From contig WNNJ02003451.1 in NCBI GenBank assembly GCA_012934845.2, forward strand, positions 148,424 through 212,423: 64,000 bases of DNA, written 5' to 3'. Both the position numbers and the translations under genes were made by a program. Origin of the DNA: Pomphorhynchus laevis. Taxonomy: Eukaryota > Acanthocephala > Palaeacanthocephala > Echinorhynchida > Pomphorhynchidae. Of the stretch, positions 46,645-57,790 are shown piece after piece; within the stretch, counting starts at the first letter, position 1, and every line of letters begins with the position of its first letter. The notes beneath the pieces were generated by a model. That model saw nothing but the letters and a program-made list of their open reading frames with translations, made no database searches and was not told where the DNA came from.

Positions 46645-46860
46645 TGGGTGAAGAGCCCGGTTGGTTTAGTCGGAAGGCGGCGTGTTGGATCGGTTGAGGG
46701 GCTCAGATCCCCGTGGGTTTGAGGCCATGAAGAAAGGGAAGACTGCAAGAAAGAAATGAACTGTGGTTTCTGTCTTTAACTGTCACTTTTAACTGATTGT
46801 TATTACTTTTTTCATTTATGTTTTGTGATTTAATAAAAATTTTATTATTATTAATCCTTT
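46645..46860 (+). mobile_element. tRNA-like segment after the LINE (possible SINE)
   Basis: GCCCGGTTGGTTTAGTCGGA followed by AGGCGG resembles a D arm with A box, and GTGGGTTTGAGGCC lies where a B box would be. An AATAAAAATTTTATTATTATT tail follows. It could be a tRNA-derived SINE or a LINE tail. The cloverleaf is incomplete, so it is not a tRNA gene. Confidence 0.4.
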
Positions 46861-47101
46861 CGTAGCAGCTTCAAAACGGCGAGAGATCAAAACTTTACAT
46901 TACAGATTTATAAAATCATAACGAATTTTTAGGAAATAATTTTATACGATATATTCTAAATAATTTAATAATTTCAAAATAAATTCCATCTAATAATTTA
47001 ATAATTCATAAAATAAATAATAATATGAGAAATTTTATTTTCCTCACTTCCGCTTGTAAGCGATGGATGTAGAAAATACAGTCAGTTTATATACAAATAT
47101 G

Positions 47102-48868
47102 TCAGTTTATTATTGTACTTATCGAGCTAGTCGTCATCCAACACGATGACGAAAAGTATGCAGAAGTTGTGGGAACGTTACGAAATGACGATATCGAATC
47201 TACATTGAGCAAACTCCATGTAGAGAGAACTGAACATGAAAACATATGGAGAAGGTCACAACATGGAAGTCCACAGAAACGACAGCAACAGTCAGAATTT
47301 CTCGAATGACAAGACAACCTGATCATACAAAATTTGTAATGGTAACCATTAGTAGATATTCTCCAAACAAGCGGTCGGTGTGCATTAAATGACCTTTTCC
47401 AATTAGTCTGAAGAAATACCCGAGTACAATAAATAACAGGATCAAGTTTTGCAACATTAATCTGCGTTTTGCTGAGATGGATCGAGAGTGCCGGTGTTAT
47501 AGGCAAATAAAACGAATTTGCGAAGGTATACGCACACGATGGGAGTTGAGATAACGCTGACACTAATATCGAAGAGGTCATAGGTGAGAGCCCTGCGATA
47601 CGTTTAATATACCTCCATTGAAGCGAATCGAATTTGCGGGAATTAGCAGTAGTAAGATCAAGCCAGATCGCCTCTATACCATATGTTCATATAGGAAGGA
47701 TCATCACCTCAAAGAATCTTAAAACACCGTCGAAAAACAAATTATCTATGTTTCTGAAGGAATACATTCTTTCAATTGCTTTGACACTCGCTAGAAATAT
47801 GTTTCGAGAATGTCCATTTCGAATTTAAAACAATACCAAGGTAGGAATACTCACACAAAAATTCAAAATTGCCATTTCGATATTGCAATGAGTCATCACC
47901 GCGTAGACGGCCACCCTTCCAGAATTTTGTAGCTCGGGACTTATCTAGATTTACCACTATAAAATCCTGTGCAGTAGGTATCTAGACGATTCATTGACAT
48001 TGTTGCTGAATCAATATCATGAGAAAGTATGACTATATCATCTGTATACATTATGCAGCTGGATCTACTGTTTTGACAGACAAAGGAAGAAAGGCCACTA
48101 ACGAATAGGGTGAAAATCAGCGGACTTAAAGGATCCTCTTGTAAAACCCTTTGATTTTGGATCAAGTGTTGTAACAATTGCAGTCCATCCGAAATACGAA
48201 TTTCATTGGGCAACAATATTGCTGCAAGTAGTTTTAACATTGGACCGCGTATGTGGAACTCGAAATGAAGCTAGCTTAGTACGCGAGACCGATTCACATA
48301 GTTAAACGCCTTTGCAAAAATCAATAAATAACGCATACATGCATGACTTTGCTGTGAAACGCTGTTGTACCCTATCTCTTAATGTAGAAATTGCTGCAAC
48401 TGTAGATCTACCTGGTCGAAATCCATATTGTTCATCCGCTATACTTGAACCACATGATCGCATAATACGACGATGAACTAGCGAAGTCAATAGTTTATAT
48501 GCATGATTTGTTAATGATATTGCTCGATAAGAGTTTGTATATAAAGGATTTGTTTGGCCTTTATACATAACTTTAATGGTCGCTTCTTTCAAGGAAGTAG
48601 GAATAGAACATCCAAACATAATAGAATTGTTAAGCCCCAACCAGAATGGCTCTGATATATGTAAAGACTGTTTGACATGCTCTAAGCACAACCCATCAGG
48701 GCCAGCCGTCTTTCTTATCGCTATAGAAAATACACAAGCTCTTAACTCCTGAAGAGTAAATGGGGAATTTAAGATTTGATCAATGTCATTATTTATTTCC
48801 GTAAATGAGAACTGTGAAAGTAATAAAGGATACGAATAAGAAACGTATTCATTCAAGGGATCGTACAA
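47102..48868 (-). mobile_element. LINE reverse transcriptase fragment (Jockey/I/R1-like)
   Basis: Minus frames give KTAGPDGLCLEHVKQSL, IKVMYKGQTNPLYTNSYRAISLTNHAYKLLTSLVHRRI, DEQYGFRPGRSTVAAISTLR and FIDFCKGV (48868-48302). These are followed by QNQRVLQEDPLSPLIFTLFV and CIMYTDDIVILSHD (48240-47941), then LDKSRATKFWKGGRLRGDDS (to about 47,880). The polymerase box is YTDD rather than YADD. Later frames (47581-47102) cover part of the thumb and tail. The nuclease half is missing and the RT is split, so it is a dead 5'-truncated copy, different from the 43.6-46.6 kb element. Confidence 0.75.
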
Positions 48869-48899
48869 TAATGCTATGATAATGCGATTTGTCTAACTT

Positions 48900-49560
48900 T
48901 CAGCTTCCAAAGGTATATTGCAGCATCCTTTAAAATACGGACATAAAATTCAGATATGCAAAATGAAGCATATTAATTTTGGATTTAAGTAGATATCGAT
49001 TTGTTTAATATTATATTTCAAACCTTTTCATAATTATAAATTTAATATTTCATAATTCAAGGCATTTGCAAAATTAGTTGAAATTTAACTCCTTTGCACA
49101 AGGTTTTTTACATGGAAATATTAACAAAATATATTTACATCATTTTAGATTTTAAAATTAAAAATATCAATTTTTATGCATTATTATGCCAGCAATATAC
49201 ATTGTATTAGAATAAGGAATAGATATCATCAGGAGGAAATGTTATGTTATTAGGTTTCGACCCATTTTCCTCAAAGGCTCCTATTCCTTAACTTTTGTAA
49301 CTTCCAAAGTTGTATTGTTTTTCGTAACTTCAAAATTTGCCAAAGTTGTGTTATTCAACTTTAGAATTTGCCGAAGTTATTCAAACTCAAACAGCTATCT
49401 CAAACAACAGTTGTTTATCATTATTTACAAAACACACGCTCGATGACAATGGAGCTGATCGTTCAAACGTTTATATAAATATGATCAATTCTTGAAAACG
49501 ATTTCAGTTTTTTTATTCAGTTTTTGCTATTGTCAGTAACGAGTAAAGTGCTCATTTTTC
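48900..49560. other. AT-rich gap
   Basis: No gene is visible. A word shared with PLE tails (TTGTATTAGAATAAGGAATAG) lies at about 49,202, followed by short internal repeats of AACTT(C)AAAATTTGCC type near 49,300-49,390. Confidence 0.4.
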
Positions 49561-49578
49561 ACATACTGCGCAACTATT

Positions 49579-49773
49579 ATCAGTAACAGTAATGAAGAGT
49601 GGTCTCACTTCATCATCGTGTGCCCCTACGTCTTTCGACAACGCGATCTTGCGGCTTAGACTGTGCCTACAGATAAGTCAATAGTAAGTACATGATCGAG
49701 GTTTGAACCCCGTACATGGAGTTAGCAATACACACGCCACTACCATTCGGCCACGCGGGGCATCAGTAACAGT
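49579..49773 (-). mobile_element. tRNA-derived SINE with a 12-bp target duplication
   Basis: ATCAGTAACAGT occurs at 49,579-49,590 and again at 49,762-49,773, exactly flanking a 171-bp insert. Read on the minus strand, the insert starts GCCCCGCGTGGCCGAATGGT (A box) and has CGGGGTTCAAACCTCG (B box) about 50 bases on. It continues with a GC-balanced body and ends ACTCTTCATT. A TTGCTAA word where the anticodon loop would be suggests a tRNA-Ser origin, but stems are not all kept. The perfect duplication points to a fairly recent insertion. It differs from the SINE family at 19 and 32 kb. Confidence 0.8.
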
Positions 49774-49814
49774 TATAAGCGGAGAATGAATTCCAGTACT
49801 TATTTAGTAAGCAC

Positions 49815-51448
49815 TTGCATACTGCGGCAACTATTATCAGTAGCAGTAATAAACGGAGAATGGATTCCAGTCTAGAAGATTTACAGGATTTTTATATGGA
49901 TAAGGGGTTAGAAAAACTCCCGTTAAAACTCAGAAAGGATCGTCATTCGAGCTTTACTGCTTACTTTAGTAAGCTGATTAATAGTGAAAGCTCAAATATA
50001 TCTAAGATAAAAATTTGGAAAGATTATATATTTGATAAAATTAAAAATAAAATGAAAATAACAAACAATTATAAAAGGAAAGATAAAATTAATAAATATA
50101 TGTATAAAGAACTTACTAAATTAAAGGATAACTATATAATAACAACTATTGATAAAGCTAGTAATAACTTCGTCTTCATATAAAAAAGCTTTATTATGAT
50201 ATACTAATGAAAGAGGTTAATTCTAATGATTTAAATGTAAATCCAACATATGAATGTAGTGAGTTGAGTTTTGAAACAATTATTACAAGTCACTGTTCTA
50301 TAATGGATAAAAAGGGTATAAAGGTTGAATCAGATAATAAAACTATACATATATTATATTGGAATCCAAAATTACATAAAAATCCAATAAAACCTAGGTT
50401 CATATGTAGCGCGTTTAAATGTACATTAAAACCACTTTCTGTCTATATGAATAAAATACTTAAAGTAATTAAAGCACACTTTAAAAAATATTGCAAGGTA
50501 ATCGAAATTAATACTGGTATAAAACACTATTTCAGTATTAATTCTACAAAAGAATTTTTAGAACAGACAAAAGGAATAAATTTTCAAAATATAAATACAT
50601 ACGATTTTAGTACTCTTTATACAAATCTAGGTTTAGTAGATATTAAAGAAGCGTTAGTAAAATTAATTAATCTTATATTCGGAAAAAGATATACATATAT
50701 ATGTTATAATAATTATAACGCCTATCTAACAAAAATTAAACCATCAAATAAATATAAATATATGGATAAAATTGAATTAATAGAATCCTTAAATATTTTG
50801 ATAAATCAAAATTATTTAAAAGTAGGGACATCTATATTTAGACAAGTAAAAGGTGTTCCAATGGGTGGTAATAGTAGCCCAATTATAGCTGACTTGTTTT
50901 TAAGCTTTATAGAATATGAATTTGTTCATAACTGTGTAAAAACTAAATCTAAACAATATAAATATATGAAATATATGTTTCGATACATTGATGATATATG
51001 TGTATTTAATTCTAATAATTTTTATTCAATTAGTGAGCACATTTATCCAGAAAGCCTTATTCTTAACAAAACCAATATTAATGATAAAGAAGGTGTATAT
51101 CTAGATATGAACATTAAATTAACATTAACTAAAACTACTATTAATTTATATCGTAAAGATGACATATTTAAATTTACAAGAAACATATTTTTGCATGATC
51201 ATTCATGCATACCATATAATATAAAATATAATACATTAAATAATGAAATTTTAAGAATTGCAACAATATGTAATGATATTGGCTTTCTTCAAAATCATTT
51301 AAATAATTTAATAGATACATATTTTAAACTAGGTTACTATAAAAATAACATCAAGCAGAAAATAGTAAAATATATAAATCAACACAATAATATAAAGAAT
51401 AAATTTAAACTCTTAAGTGGCAAATTTTTATGGATGGATAATAAATAA
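49815..51448 (+). mobile_element. Permuted-type PLE, best-kept RT copy, 5'-truncated
   Basis: PLE homology starts at about 49,960 (AYFSKLINSESSNISKIKIW) and goes on to the RT: WNPKLHKNPIKPRFICSAF, NTYDFSTLYTNL (first catalytic Asp), FRQVKGVPMGGNSSPIIADLFL, KYMFRYIDDICVF (catalytic DD), YLDMNIKL and YRKDDIFKF. The element closes with a His/Asn/Lys-rich thumb ending at WMDNK. There is no GIY-YIG domain after the RT, which agrees with the nuclease-first layout at 11.3 kb. One frame change divides it into 49,815-50,183 and 50,207-51,448; the second frame, 413 residues, is otherwise intact. The 3' untranslated part runs to about 51,800. Confidence 0.85.
50207..51448 (+). CDS. PLE reverse transcriptase, 413-residue open frame
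   Basis: RT blocks in order: HILYWNPKLHKNP (about residues 40-55), RFICSAFKCTLKPLS, YDFSTLYTN (about 125-135), KGVPMGGNSSPIIADLFLSFIEYEF (about 220-245), MFRYIDDI (about 255-262) and LYRKDDIFKFTRN. These are the hallmarks of PLE polymerases, which are related to telomerase. Codon use is extremely AT-rich, like the surrounding DNA. The frame ends without a nuclease. Confidence 0.85.
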   Translation: MKEVNSNDLNVNPTYECSELSFETIITSHCSIMDKKGIKVESDNKTIHILYWNPKLHKNPIKPRFICSAFKCTLKPLSVYMNKILKVIKAHFKKYCKVIEINTGIKHYFSINSTKEFLEQTKGINFQNINTYDFSTLYTNLGLVDIKEALVKLINLIFGKRYTYICYNNYNAYLTKIKPSNKYKYMDKIELIESLNILINQNYLKVGTSIFRQVKGVPMGGNSSPIIADLFLSFIEYEFVHNCVKTKSKQYKYMKYMFRYIDDICVFNSNNFYSISEHIYPESLILNKTNINDKEGVYLDMNIKLTLTKTTINLYRKDDIFKFTRNIFLHDHSCIPYNIKYNTLNNEILRIATICNDIGFLQNHLNNLIDTYFKLGYYKNNIKQKIVKYINQHNNIKNKFKLLSGKFLWMDNK

Positions 51449-51800
51449 TATACTTTGCATTAGAATAAGATACTAGATAGTTATTTCAGAGGAAATACAT
51501 CATTAGCATGTATTTGGCCCCGCTGCTATGTTGGGTAGAGGAGTTAGGGGCCGAAATCTGATAGCATAGCAGCTCCATTTGATGACCTCTAATTCTTATT
51601 CTGATACAACGTCTGTTATTTATTAGTCAATTCATAAAAATGACGTTTATTTTAAATTTCATTTTTTTAACTTGATTTAAATTATTGAAAATCTAAAAAC
51701 AATTATTAATTTTATTATTTAATTATTAAATTTTGATTTAGCATTATTATGTTTTGTTTATTTTATAATTATATTAAATACGTAGACTCAGTTAGCTGAT
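51449..51800 (+). repeat. 3' untranslated region of the permuted PLE
   Basis: Directly after the RT stop come AGAATAAGATACTAGATA and CATTAGCATGTATTTGG. A hairpin (GCTGCTATG...CATAGCAGC, about 51,530-51,573) follows, then GATGACCTC, CTTATTCTGATACAACGTC and finally ATACGTAGACTCAGTTAGCT. The same words in the same order recur alone at 2.0-3.5 kb, and parts at 24.0 and 29.1-29.8 kb, so this 3' end is the most numerous relic of the family here. Confidence 0.65.
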
Positions 51801-51804
51801 TTAA

Positions 51805-54600
51805 TTACTCTTCAATATGTAAAGAGTGCGAGCCACGTTGTGTTCTTTGTGCCGGGATACACAGATTAGTGGAATGCACTACTAAGATTGGGCAAATTGC
51901 GATGCCAATCATAAAGCCTATGATCACAGATGTATGCAAAAAATTTTGGTCAGATGGAATCATCATCCTTAAAGTACAGTAAGGTAGCAGCAAAAAATTA
52001 TCCGAAGAACCATATGTCGACAGTTCATGCATTTATCATAATGGGTTCGATGCTGCACCGTCTTCGATCCATATTAAGAATATGATGTGTGTGGTTTTGA
52101 CGAATTCCTTATATCATACGGCAAAACTGGAGCAAATAATCGTAACGCAACAGATTATCAAATTAAATGATGCCAATTCCTGTTCTTACCGAGAAAATTG
52201 AGAATTTGTAAGTCTAAGAAAGTAGGAGCAGAAAGTAACATGACTATATCTAAAAACCTACTGAAAAATAAAATGTTTGAACAACAGTACGTTAATGATT
52301 TGTAAGCAGTTAAAGCTGAACATAGAGACAAAGGAGAAAAGAATGGACACTGTAATAAGATCCCAGACGAGCAAGAGAGAACGAATAGTAAGGTTGCAAG
52401 ATTTCTCCTCAGATGAATTGTCTGCATTTAGCTAAAAACTTATCTGATTAGTTGGAATTGTGTTTTTGTTAAGAATGAGGGGTGATTGCTTGTTATAGTT
52501 TGTCCTGATATTGTTGCAGGAAGCCAGATCTAGCCTTTACTGAAAAGGGATTTTCATGGAATTGCTGATTATCATGGATGTATTACCAACAGTTAAAAGA
52601 ATGAGACCTCTTTAATAATGATGGACAATAAGAAATTATTTTCTTGTTTTGATTTTTCTATTGTAGAATCGTGGGGTGCGACCCTCGGAATAACAATTTT
52701 GATCTATAATTTGAGGGCGCTATTACGGTATTTATACATTAAAACCCTGATTTGTTGGGAAAATCAGGAAAATAATAGGGTAGCTCTTGATTTAAGACAC
52801 ATAGCCAACTTAAATTCTCATTGGATGGTAGGAGATTTTAATGACAAAGATAAAGCTTTTTGTGAAAAAGTACTAATGAATCGAATGGCGTTGAATTTGC
52901 CTATATCCTTCACATTTTTCAATACTAGGCACACATGTACTACTATTGATCTGGCTTTTTCCTCACTCTCTAATAATAGATTGAGATTGATTTGGAAATC
53001 AAATATAGATTTGGGTATTCACGATTGAGGGCACATGGCAGTAAGATGGTGATGGACTTGGCAAGAAATCTATAAAGACATATTTTCTCCTAAATTGTAG
53101 GAAATTAGAAAATTTAATGAGGTAATAAGTTCAATGCTAGATAAACTGGATAAGACAGAAAATCTTGCACAGACTTCGATAGCTTTTATTTTCGAAATAA
53201 TTAGGAAATATAGTAACAAATTCTACAAGAATGGTTCACGTTCCCCAAAAACATCTAATCGAATTATGAAAATAAAGAGAAAATTATTGTCTATAAAATA
53301 CAACGGAGACAAGGAAGAAATCAAGCGGACTTAAATGCTACTTGAGAAAAAAACGTTAGTCAATGATATTAGGAAGATTAAAATGGATTGCCATAATGTT
53401 CTTTTGGAAAGAACATTATGAAAAATGATGATATTGTTATTACGGATGGAATCATCATCCCTTTGGGTACCCAAGGTACCCAAAGTCTCGACTGATGGTG
53501 TATCCGCACTTGCTGAAGCTATAGAATTGCCAGTGTTGGAAAAATACCAACCAGGGTAAGATTACTCTTCTCTCCAAATCAAATTTCATAAGCTGTGCAA
53601 AAGATGTTCGTTCAATCACGATCTCTAACAGTTTAAATATGATTTATGATTTATATATGATTATCTTAGATCGCCCTGCACAATCTAAGAATTTATGAGG
53701 AATAAAAATTTATTTACTAAGAGCAACTTTGGTTTCCAAAGAGGACAAAGTTCAAGCATGGCATTAAATTACATCCAAAATATCTTAACGAATAGGGGAT
53801 GAAATGGACTATTGTGTCTTCTCAGATGACATTTTCCCTTATATGTGATAGATGGACGATAGATTTGATTAAATTTAAAGTTTATTTTATTACTTCCATT
53901 AATATTATACAATCCAGGGAAAGACACATGTGTTTAATGTTGAATCCATCAAAACCATAAATATATCACTTTTAACATGAAAAAAAATCCACAAGCTTGG
54001 TAATGACTTGTTGGGAAAAAGAGAAGTACATGAGAATACTTGGCAGTTATTTTACAAACAAACTTGCCTATAAGAAATGCCTGGCTTTAGGGAAAACTTT
54101 TCCAAAAATGATCCGTTACTCTTAAAAAGAGCTTATAAATTAAATGCGTCTAATGACGAATGTATCAATATTTATAAAACATTTTCTGGACCAGTGTTAA
54201 CATTTTATGCAAGGAATCGTCATCCTGAACAAAGGCAATTCTTCGTAATACAGTTATTTAAAGTGTACCTAAATTATCAGGTGGACCTAATTATTAGTGG
54301 GCCTAAATTGTAATAGGCCTGTATTATTTACTTCGTAACACAGTTATTTTGAATTTTAAAGTGGCGTTATGTTGGGAAATGTTGCTACTGTATAAAAGCA
54401 CGATCAGAAATTTATTGGGGAGAAAAGTCATGATGAAACTTAAAAATAAAATATCAAAAGAATATTTTTGGACGCTCATAATTCGTAGGACCCTAATATT
54501 GGTTGTAAGTTTTCATTGCGCTTCCATAGACGATATGACAAACAGTTTGTTGTTACAAATTATCGGAATGAATTAGGATTCTTCTGGATGTTTTACATGA
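51805..54600 (+). mobile_element. Strongly decayed LINE (APE nuclease and RT traces)
   Basis: The frame at 52,618-53,028 has WMVGDFNDK, HTCTTIDLAFSS and ends at LGIHD, the APE-nuclease signature. Frames at 53,134-53,334 (Lys-rich linker) and about 53,700-53,800 (NLFTKSNFGFQRGQSSSMALNYIQN) are linker and RT block 2; YADD is not recognisable. The upstream part, 51,850-52,450, keeps a coding-like base mix but no motif. It is an old copy of a Jockey/CR1-like element with many breaks. Confidence 0.55.
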
Positions 54601-54824
54601 CTGGTTAATGGGAATATTTTGGAAGAAACTTCAAACAAGGTATAATTTTCAAATTTTTAATTTGGAAATTAAAAGGATCTAATGATATTTATAGACAATT
54701 ATCATTACCATTCTTATTATTTGTTTACTTATGATGTCTGTTTTATTTTCTCAGTCAGATTAGATTTTGTTGAATACCTTATTTAAAATCTTGTTCTACT
54801 TTTGTAATAAAACTAAAAACGATT

Positions 54825-54870
54825 ATATTTTTCTGACGATGTTAACAGAAGTTATTGAAATATTAAAAAT
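54825..54870 (+). ncRNA. Hammerhead-core-like motif
   Basis: CTGACGA, T, GTTAAC, AGAA, GTTATT, GAAATATT, then a short A/T spacer and CTCATTTTCTTAGAACTGCT. The stem keeps only 4 of 6 pairs. The flanking CCAAAATTCAATAAAGAAA word recurs at 55,151 after the next motif, so both are the same repeat's end. Confidence 0.4.
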
Positions 54871-55089
54871 TAATAATTTTCTCATTTTCTTAGAACTGCT
54901 CCCAAAATTCAATAAAGAAACATTGATCATAAAAATCAAATATTTACAAATATATTAATTATCAGTTTATAACATTATAAAATAATGTGCTTTTTAGAAT
55001 CTAAAAAAGTTATCGTATTTACGGGCACATTTATGTGGAAATGTTTTTATGGTATTTTATAAATACTTTATAAATTTTAATAGTATTTT

Positions 55090-55130
55090 TTCTGGTGATA
55101 CTAACTGAAATTAGTGAATATTAAAATTAA
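55090..55130 (+). ncRNA. Hammerhead-core-like motif, second copy
   Basis: CTGGTGA, T, ACTAAC, TGAA, ATTAGT, then GAATATTA. The stem has changed relative to the neighbour at 54.83 kb but pairs at five of six positions (A-T, C-G, T-A, A-T, A-T). GAAA is shortened to GAA. Confidence 0.4.
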
Positions 55131-55655
55131 AAGTTTTATTTTTTGATCCTGATTCCAAAATTCAATAAAGAAAATTGATCATCAAAATCAAATATTTACA
55201 ATCAATTTTAATGTTGATTTTTAATTTTAAAGTTGTTAATTTTGATTATAATGTTTGCACAATGTTTTATTTAATGTTTTATCTAACATCTGCCACTATA
55301 TGTATTGTGTTGAATTTTTTATTTTTTGCTTTTCGAATTTCAGAAATTTTGTTTTTCCTGAAGAACCTCGTATGTGACGAGTAAAACTTTTATTTTATAA
55401 ATGCTTCTAACTTTCCTATATATAAATATAAATGAGTATATATATATACTTTACAACACATTATATTGAAATCAACTGTTTGTAAAGTAATTTTATTTTT
55501 TAACAATTATTTTTAAAAACTTTCAAAAAATAAAATCTGTTAAATATTATTTAAATCTGTCAATTATTTAAATTGATAAATAAATATTATTGATATGATA
55601 AATGCTTTCCACATTCCTATCTACAAGTAATAAATACTTCAGAACATATTTGTAC

Positions 55656-56900
55656 TTAGTAATACATATTACTTAGTAATACATATTTCGATCCAGCAGC
55701 GTCCACATATTGCCGTGAAATGTTTTTATTTATATAGTAAATATTGTATTTCTTGCGCTTAATGGTTGTGTTAATGGCGAGTAACGAAAATAAATACGAA
55801 ATGATATTTAAATTTTGACAAAAATCGTCAATTAAATTAATTATTCTAGTAGCGAACGTCATTAAACCTTTTGCTGTATCAAGATTGCAAATAAAAGCTA
55901 CTACAATAGCATAGGAATGGTCATTTTCCAGTAACGACGAAAAAGGCTGTATCATCAATATTGAGCATCCACCAACCGCACCACCAGTATGAAATACTTG
56001 CCTACTGCTCTTCATCCAGCCGTAGCAATAATAATAGCCTTCAAAACATCCAGGTCTGGCTTCACACACTGGAGTCCACATTTTTTCAATCGATTGTTTA
56101 GAAATAAATTGCTCTTCACCTAACGACGCTCTAAGTAAAAACTGCCCGAATCTTTGTAAATCGTTAGTAGTCGATAGTAGTCCACCAGAGGCAAATTTAT
56201 GGTCATTGCGCACGAATGGACAATTTCGAAGTTTATTATCATTAAATGTGTACTGCTTACATCTGCGACTTATAATGGATTCATGCTCTTCTATAAATGT
56301 ATCCAACATATACATTTCTCGTAAGCTATGCTTAAGAAATGATTTGATGTTATCATATTTTGTTTGCTTACAAATTTCGTCGATAACAAACGCAAGTAGA
56401 CAAAAACCATGACTAGAATATAGATATGGAGCGGGGAGTGTGTCCGGCTTTTTTGAGTGTTTTAAAAACAATGAAATCGAAGATTCTATTGTTTTAAAAT
56501 ACTCCGTGTTCATAAATTCATTATTGCAGTATCCTCTAACTCCCGCCGTATGACTTAGTAGCTGACCTATAGTGACATCTTCAAATGGCTTAACAGAATC
56601 TATTGTCTTCACTGCATCTTTTATCTGACTTGTCCAGTCAGTATGTCCACTGTCTTTAAGGTGTGCGATCAAGCATGATGTAATACACTTGCTTATGCTG
56701 GCTATTCTCGCTAAAGTGTGCTCGTTGAATTCAACAAGATTCTCTAGATCAGCATATCCTGTATTTACAGCAAACACATGCACAGGCTTTATAGATGACT
56801 GTGAATAATCTCCGGATTTGTTTTGTTGCTTTGCGTATATACCAACAGTCATTGAACCACCTTTTATCACACAAAGTGAAAGAAAGTGGTTATTTTGCAA
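55656..56900 (-). CDS. LACTB-like serine beta-lactamase-fold hydrolase
   Basis: A 414-residue frame of the class C/LACTB family, penicillin-binding-protein fold. Ser68-x-x-Lys71 (RIASISK) is the nucleophile box, Tyr161-Ser-Ser (YLYSSHGFCLL) the second, and His304-Thr-Gly-Gly the third. LLSHTAGVRGY and FASGGLLSTTNDLQRFGQFLL are family blocks. Animal LACTB proteins are mitochondrial proteases; others are secreted. No targeting sequence is visible here: the frame starts only about 12 residues before the conserved GGSMTVGI. A possible acceptor (TGATAAAAG/GTGG) just upstream of that point suggests that a first exon is missing from this reading. The last ~60 residues are Ile/Tyr-rich and may be intron read-through. 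Its neighbours are transposons. Confidence 0.82.
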   Translation of the reverse strand: MQNNHFLSLCVIKGGSMTVGIYAKQQNKSGDYSQSSIKPVHVFAVNTGYADLENLVEFNEHTLARIASISKCITSCLIAHLKDSGHTDWTSQIKDAVKTIDSVKPFEDVTIGQLLSHTAGVRGYCNNEFMNTEYFKTIESSISLFLKHSKKPDTLPAPYLYSSHGFCLLAFVIDEICKQTKYDNIKSFLKHSLREMYMLDTFIEEHESIISRRCKQYTFNDNKLRNCPFVRNDHKFASGGLLSTTNDLQRFGQFLLRASLGEEQFISKQSIEKMWTPVCEARPGCFEGYYYCYGWMKSSRQVFHTGGAVGGCSILMIQPFSSLLENDHSYAIVVAFICNLDTAKGLMTFATRIINLIDDFCQNLNIISYLFSLLAINTTIKRKKYNIYYINKNISRQYVDAAGSKYVLLSNMYY

Positions 56901-56909
56901 GCGTAACTT

Positions 56910-57790
56910 TTAACAAGCACCTATTAATTAGGAACTAATTTATTTTATAATTTTAATAAATTATATCTTCAGCTATATTGAAGTATTTAGAACTCATAAA
57001 TTTAGATTTGCGAAATGAAAAATACCTATCCAATAATTAATTAAAAGTAAATTTAAAAATTCAAAAAGTAAAATATTATTTTTAATGATTTATTTTTTAA
57101 ATCTCGTAAACATTATAAACTTTCATAGTCTATGAAATCTGTCATATCTATATCTGTAATCTTGGTAATCTTCTAAATATTTAATATGATTTCACCTAAT
57201 CGCTTTTCTTACAAATTGTCATTTAACAACTTCAGACAAGCATCCTCGAAGAGTTTGATATGTATAAATTGTGTTTATTTATTAATTCTGCTGTTAATAA
57301 TATTCAAACCATGTATTAAACAATAATTAAATAATTTCTGGTTGATTTATAAAATATTTTGGTTTTATTACAAATCTCTTTCATAATTAATCATAAATAT
57401 AGCAATAATAGTTTTTCATTTATGCATGATAATATTTTTGTTTTAAAAATATTTTAAAAAAATTAGTTTAGCATATTATAATATTATAATATATAATTAA
57501 TTAAAGATCAAATTAAAAATTTATTATCTAAATCAAAAATTCAAAACTTTTTAATGCCATATATGCAATTTCATCTCGTAATTTTAATTTTTCCTAGAGT
57601 TCTCAGCTCTAAAGTAAAAACTAAAGATCAAACATTGTTTTAGCGTCATTGATTTCTTACGTAATTATTCAAATTAATTAAAGTTATTGTTCAAGACTGA
57701 TTGGGTTCGAAGAAAATTTATTGTATCTAATTAAAATAATATCGATATTACATTAATTGATAAGATAAATCATCCAGCAATAAAATTAAT
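56910..57790. other. AT-rich gap upstream of the LACTB-like gene
   Basis: It should hold the promoter and perhaps a first exon of the gene at 55,656-56,900, but I found no frame with a signal or transit peptide joined to a good donor. No repeat stands out before the satellite starts. Confidence 0.4.

Noticed and set aside
46645-46720. tRNA gene after the LINE
   Set aside because: A-box-like and B-box-like words occur, but there is no acceptor stem and no clear anticodon arm.
49591-49761. Functional tRNA-Ser gene
   Set aside because: A and B boxes are present, but the cloverleaf stems are not all complementary, and the 171-bp length with target duplications marks a SINE.
51805-52427. Minus-strand frames with hydrophobic stretches
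   Set aside because: No membrane-protein family is recognisable, and the region continues a plus-strand decayed LINE.
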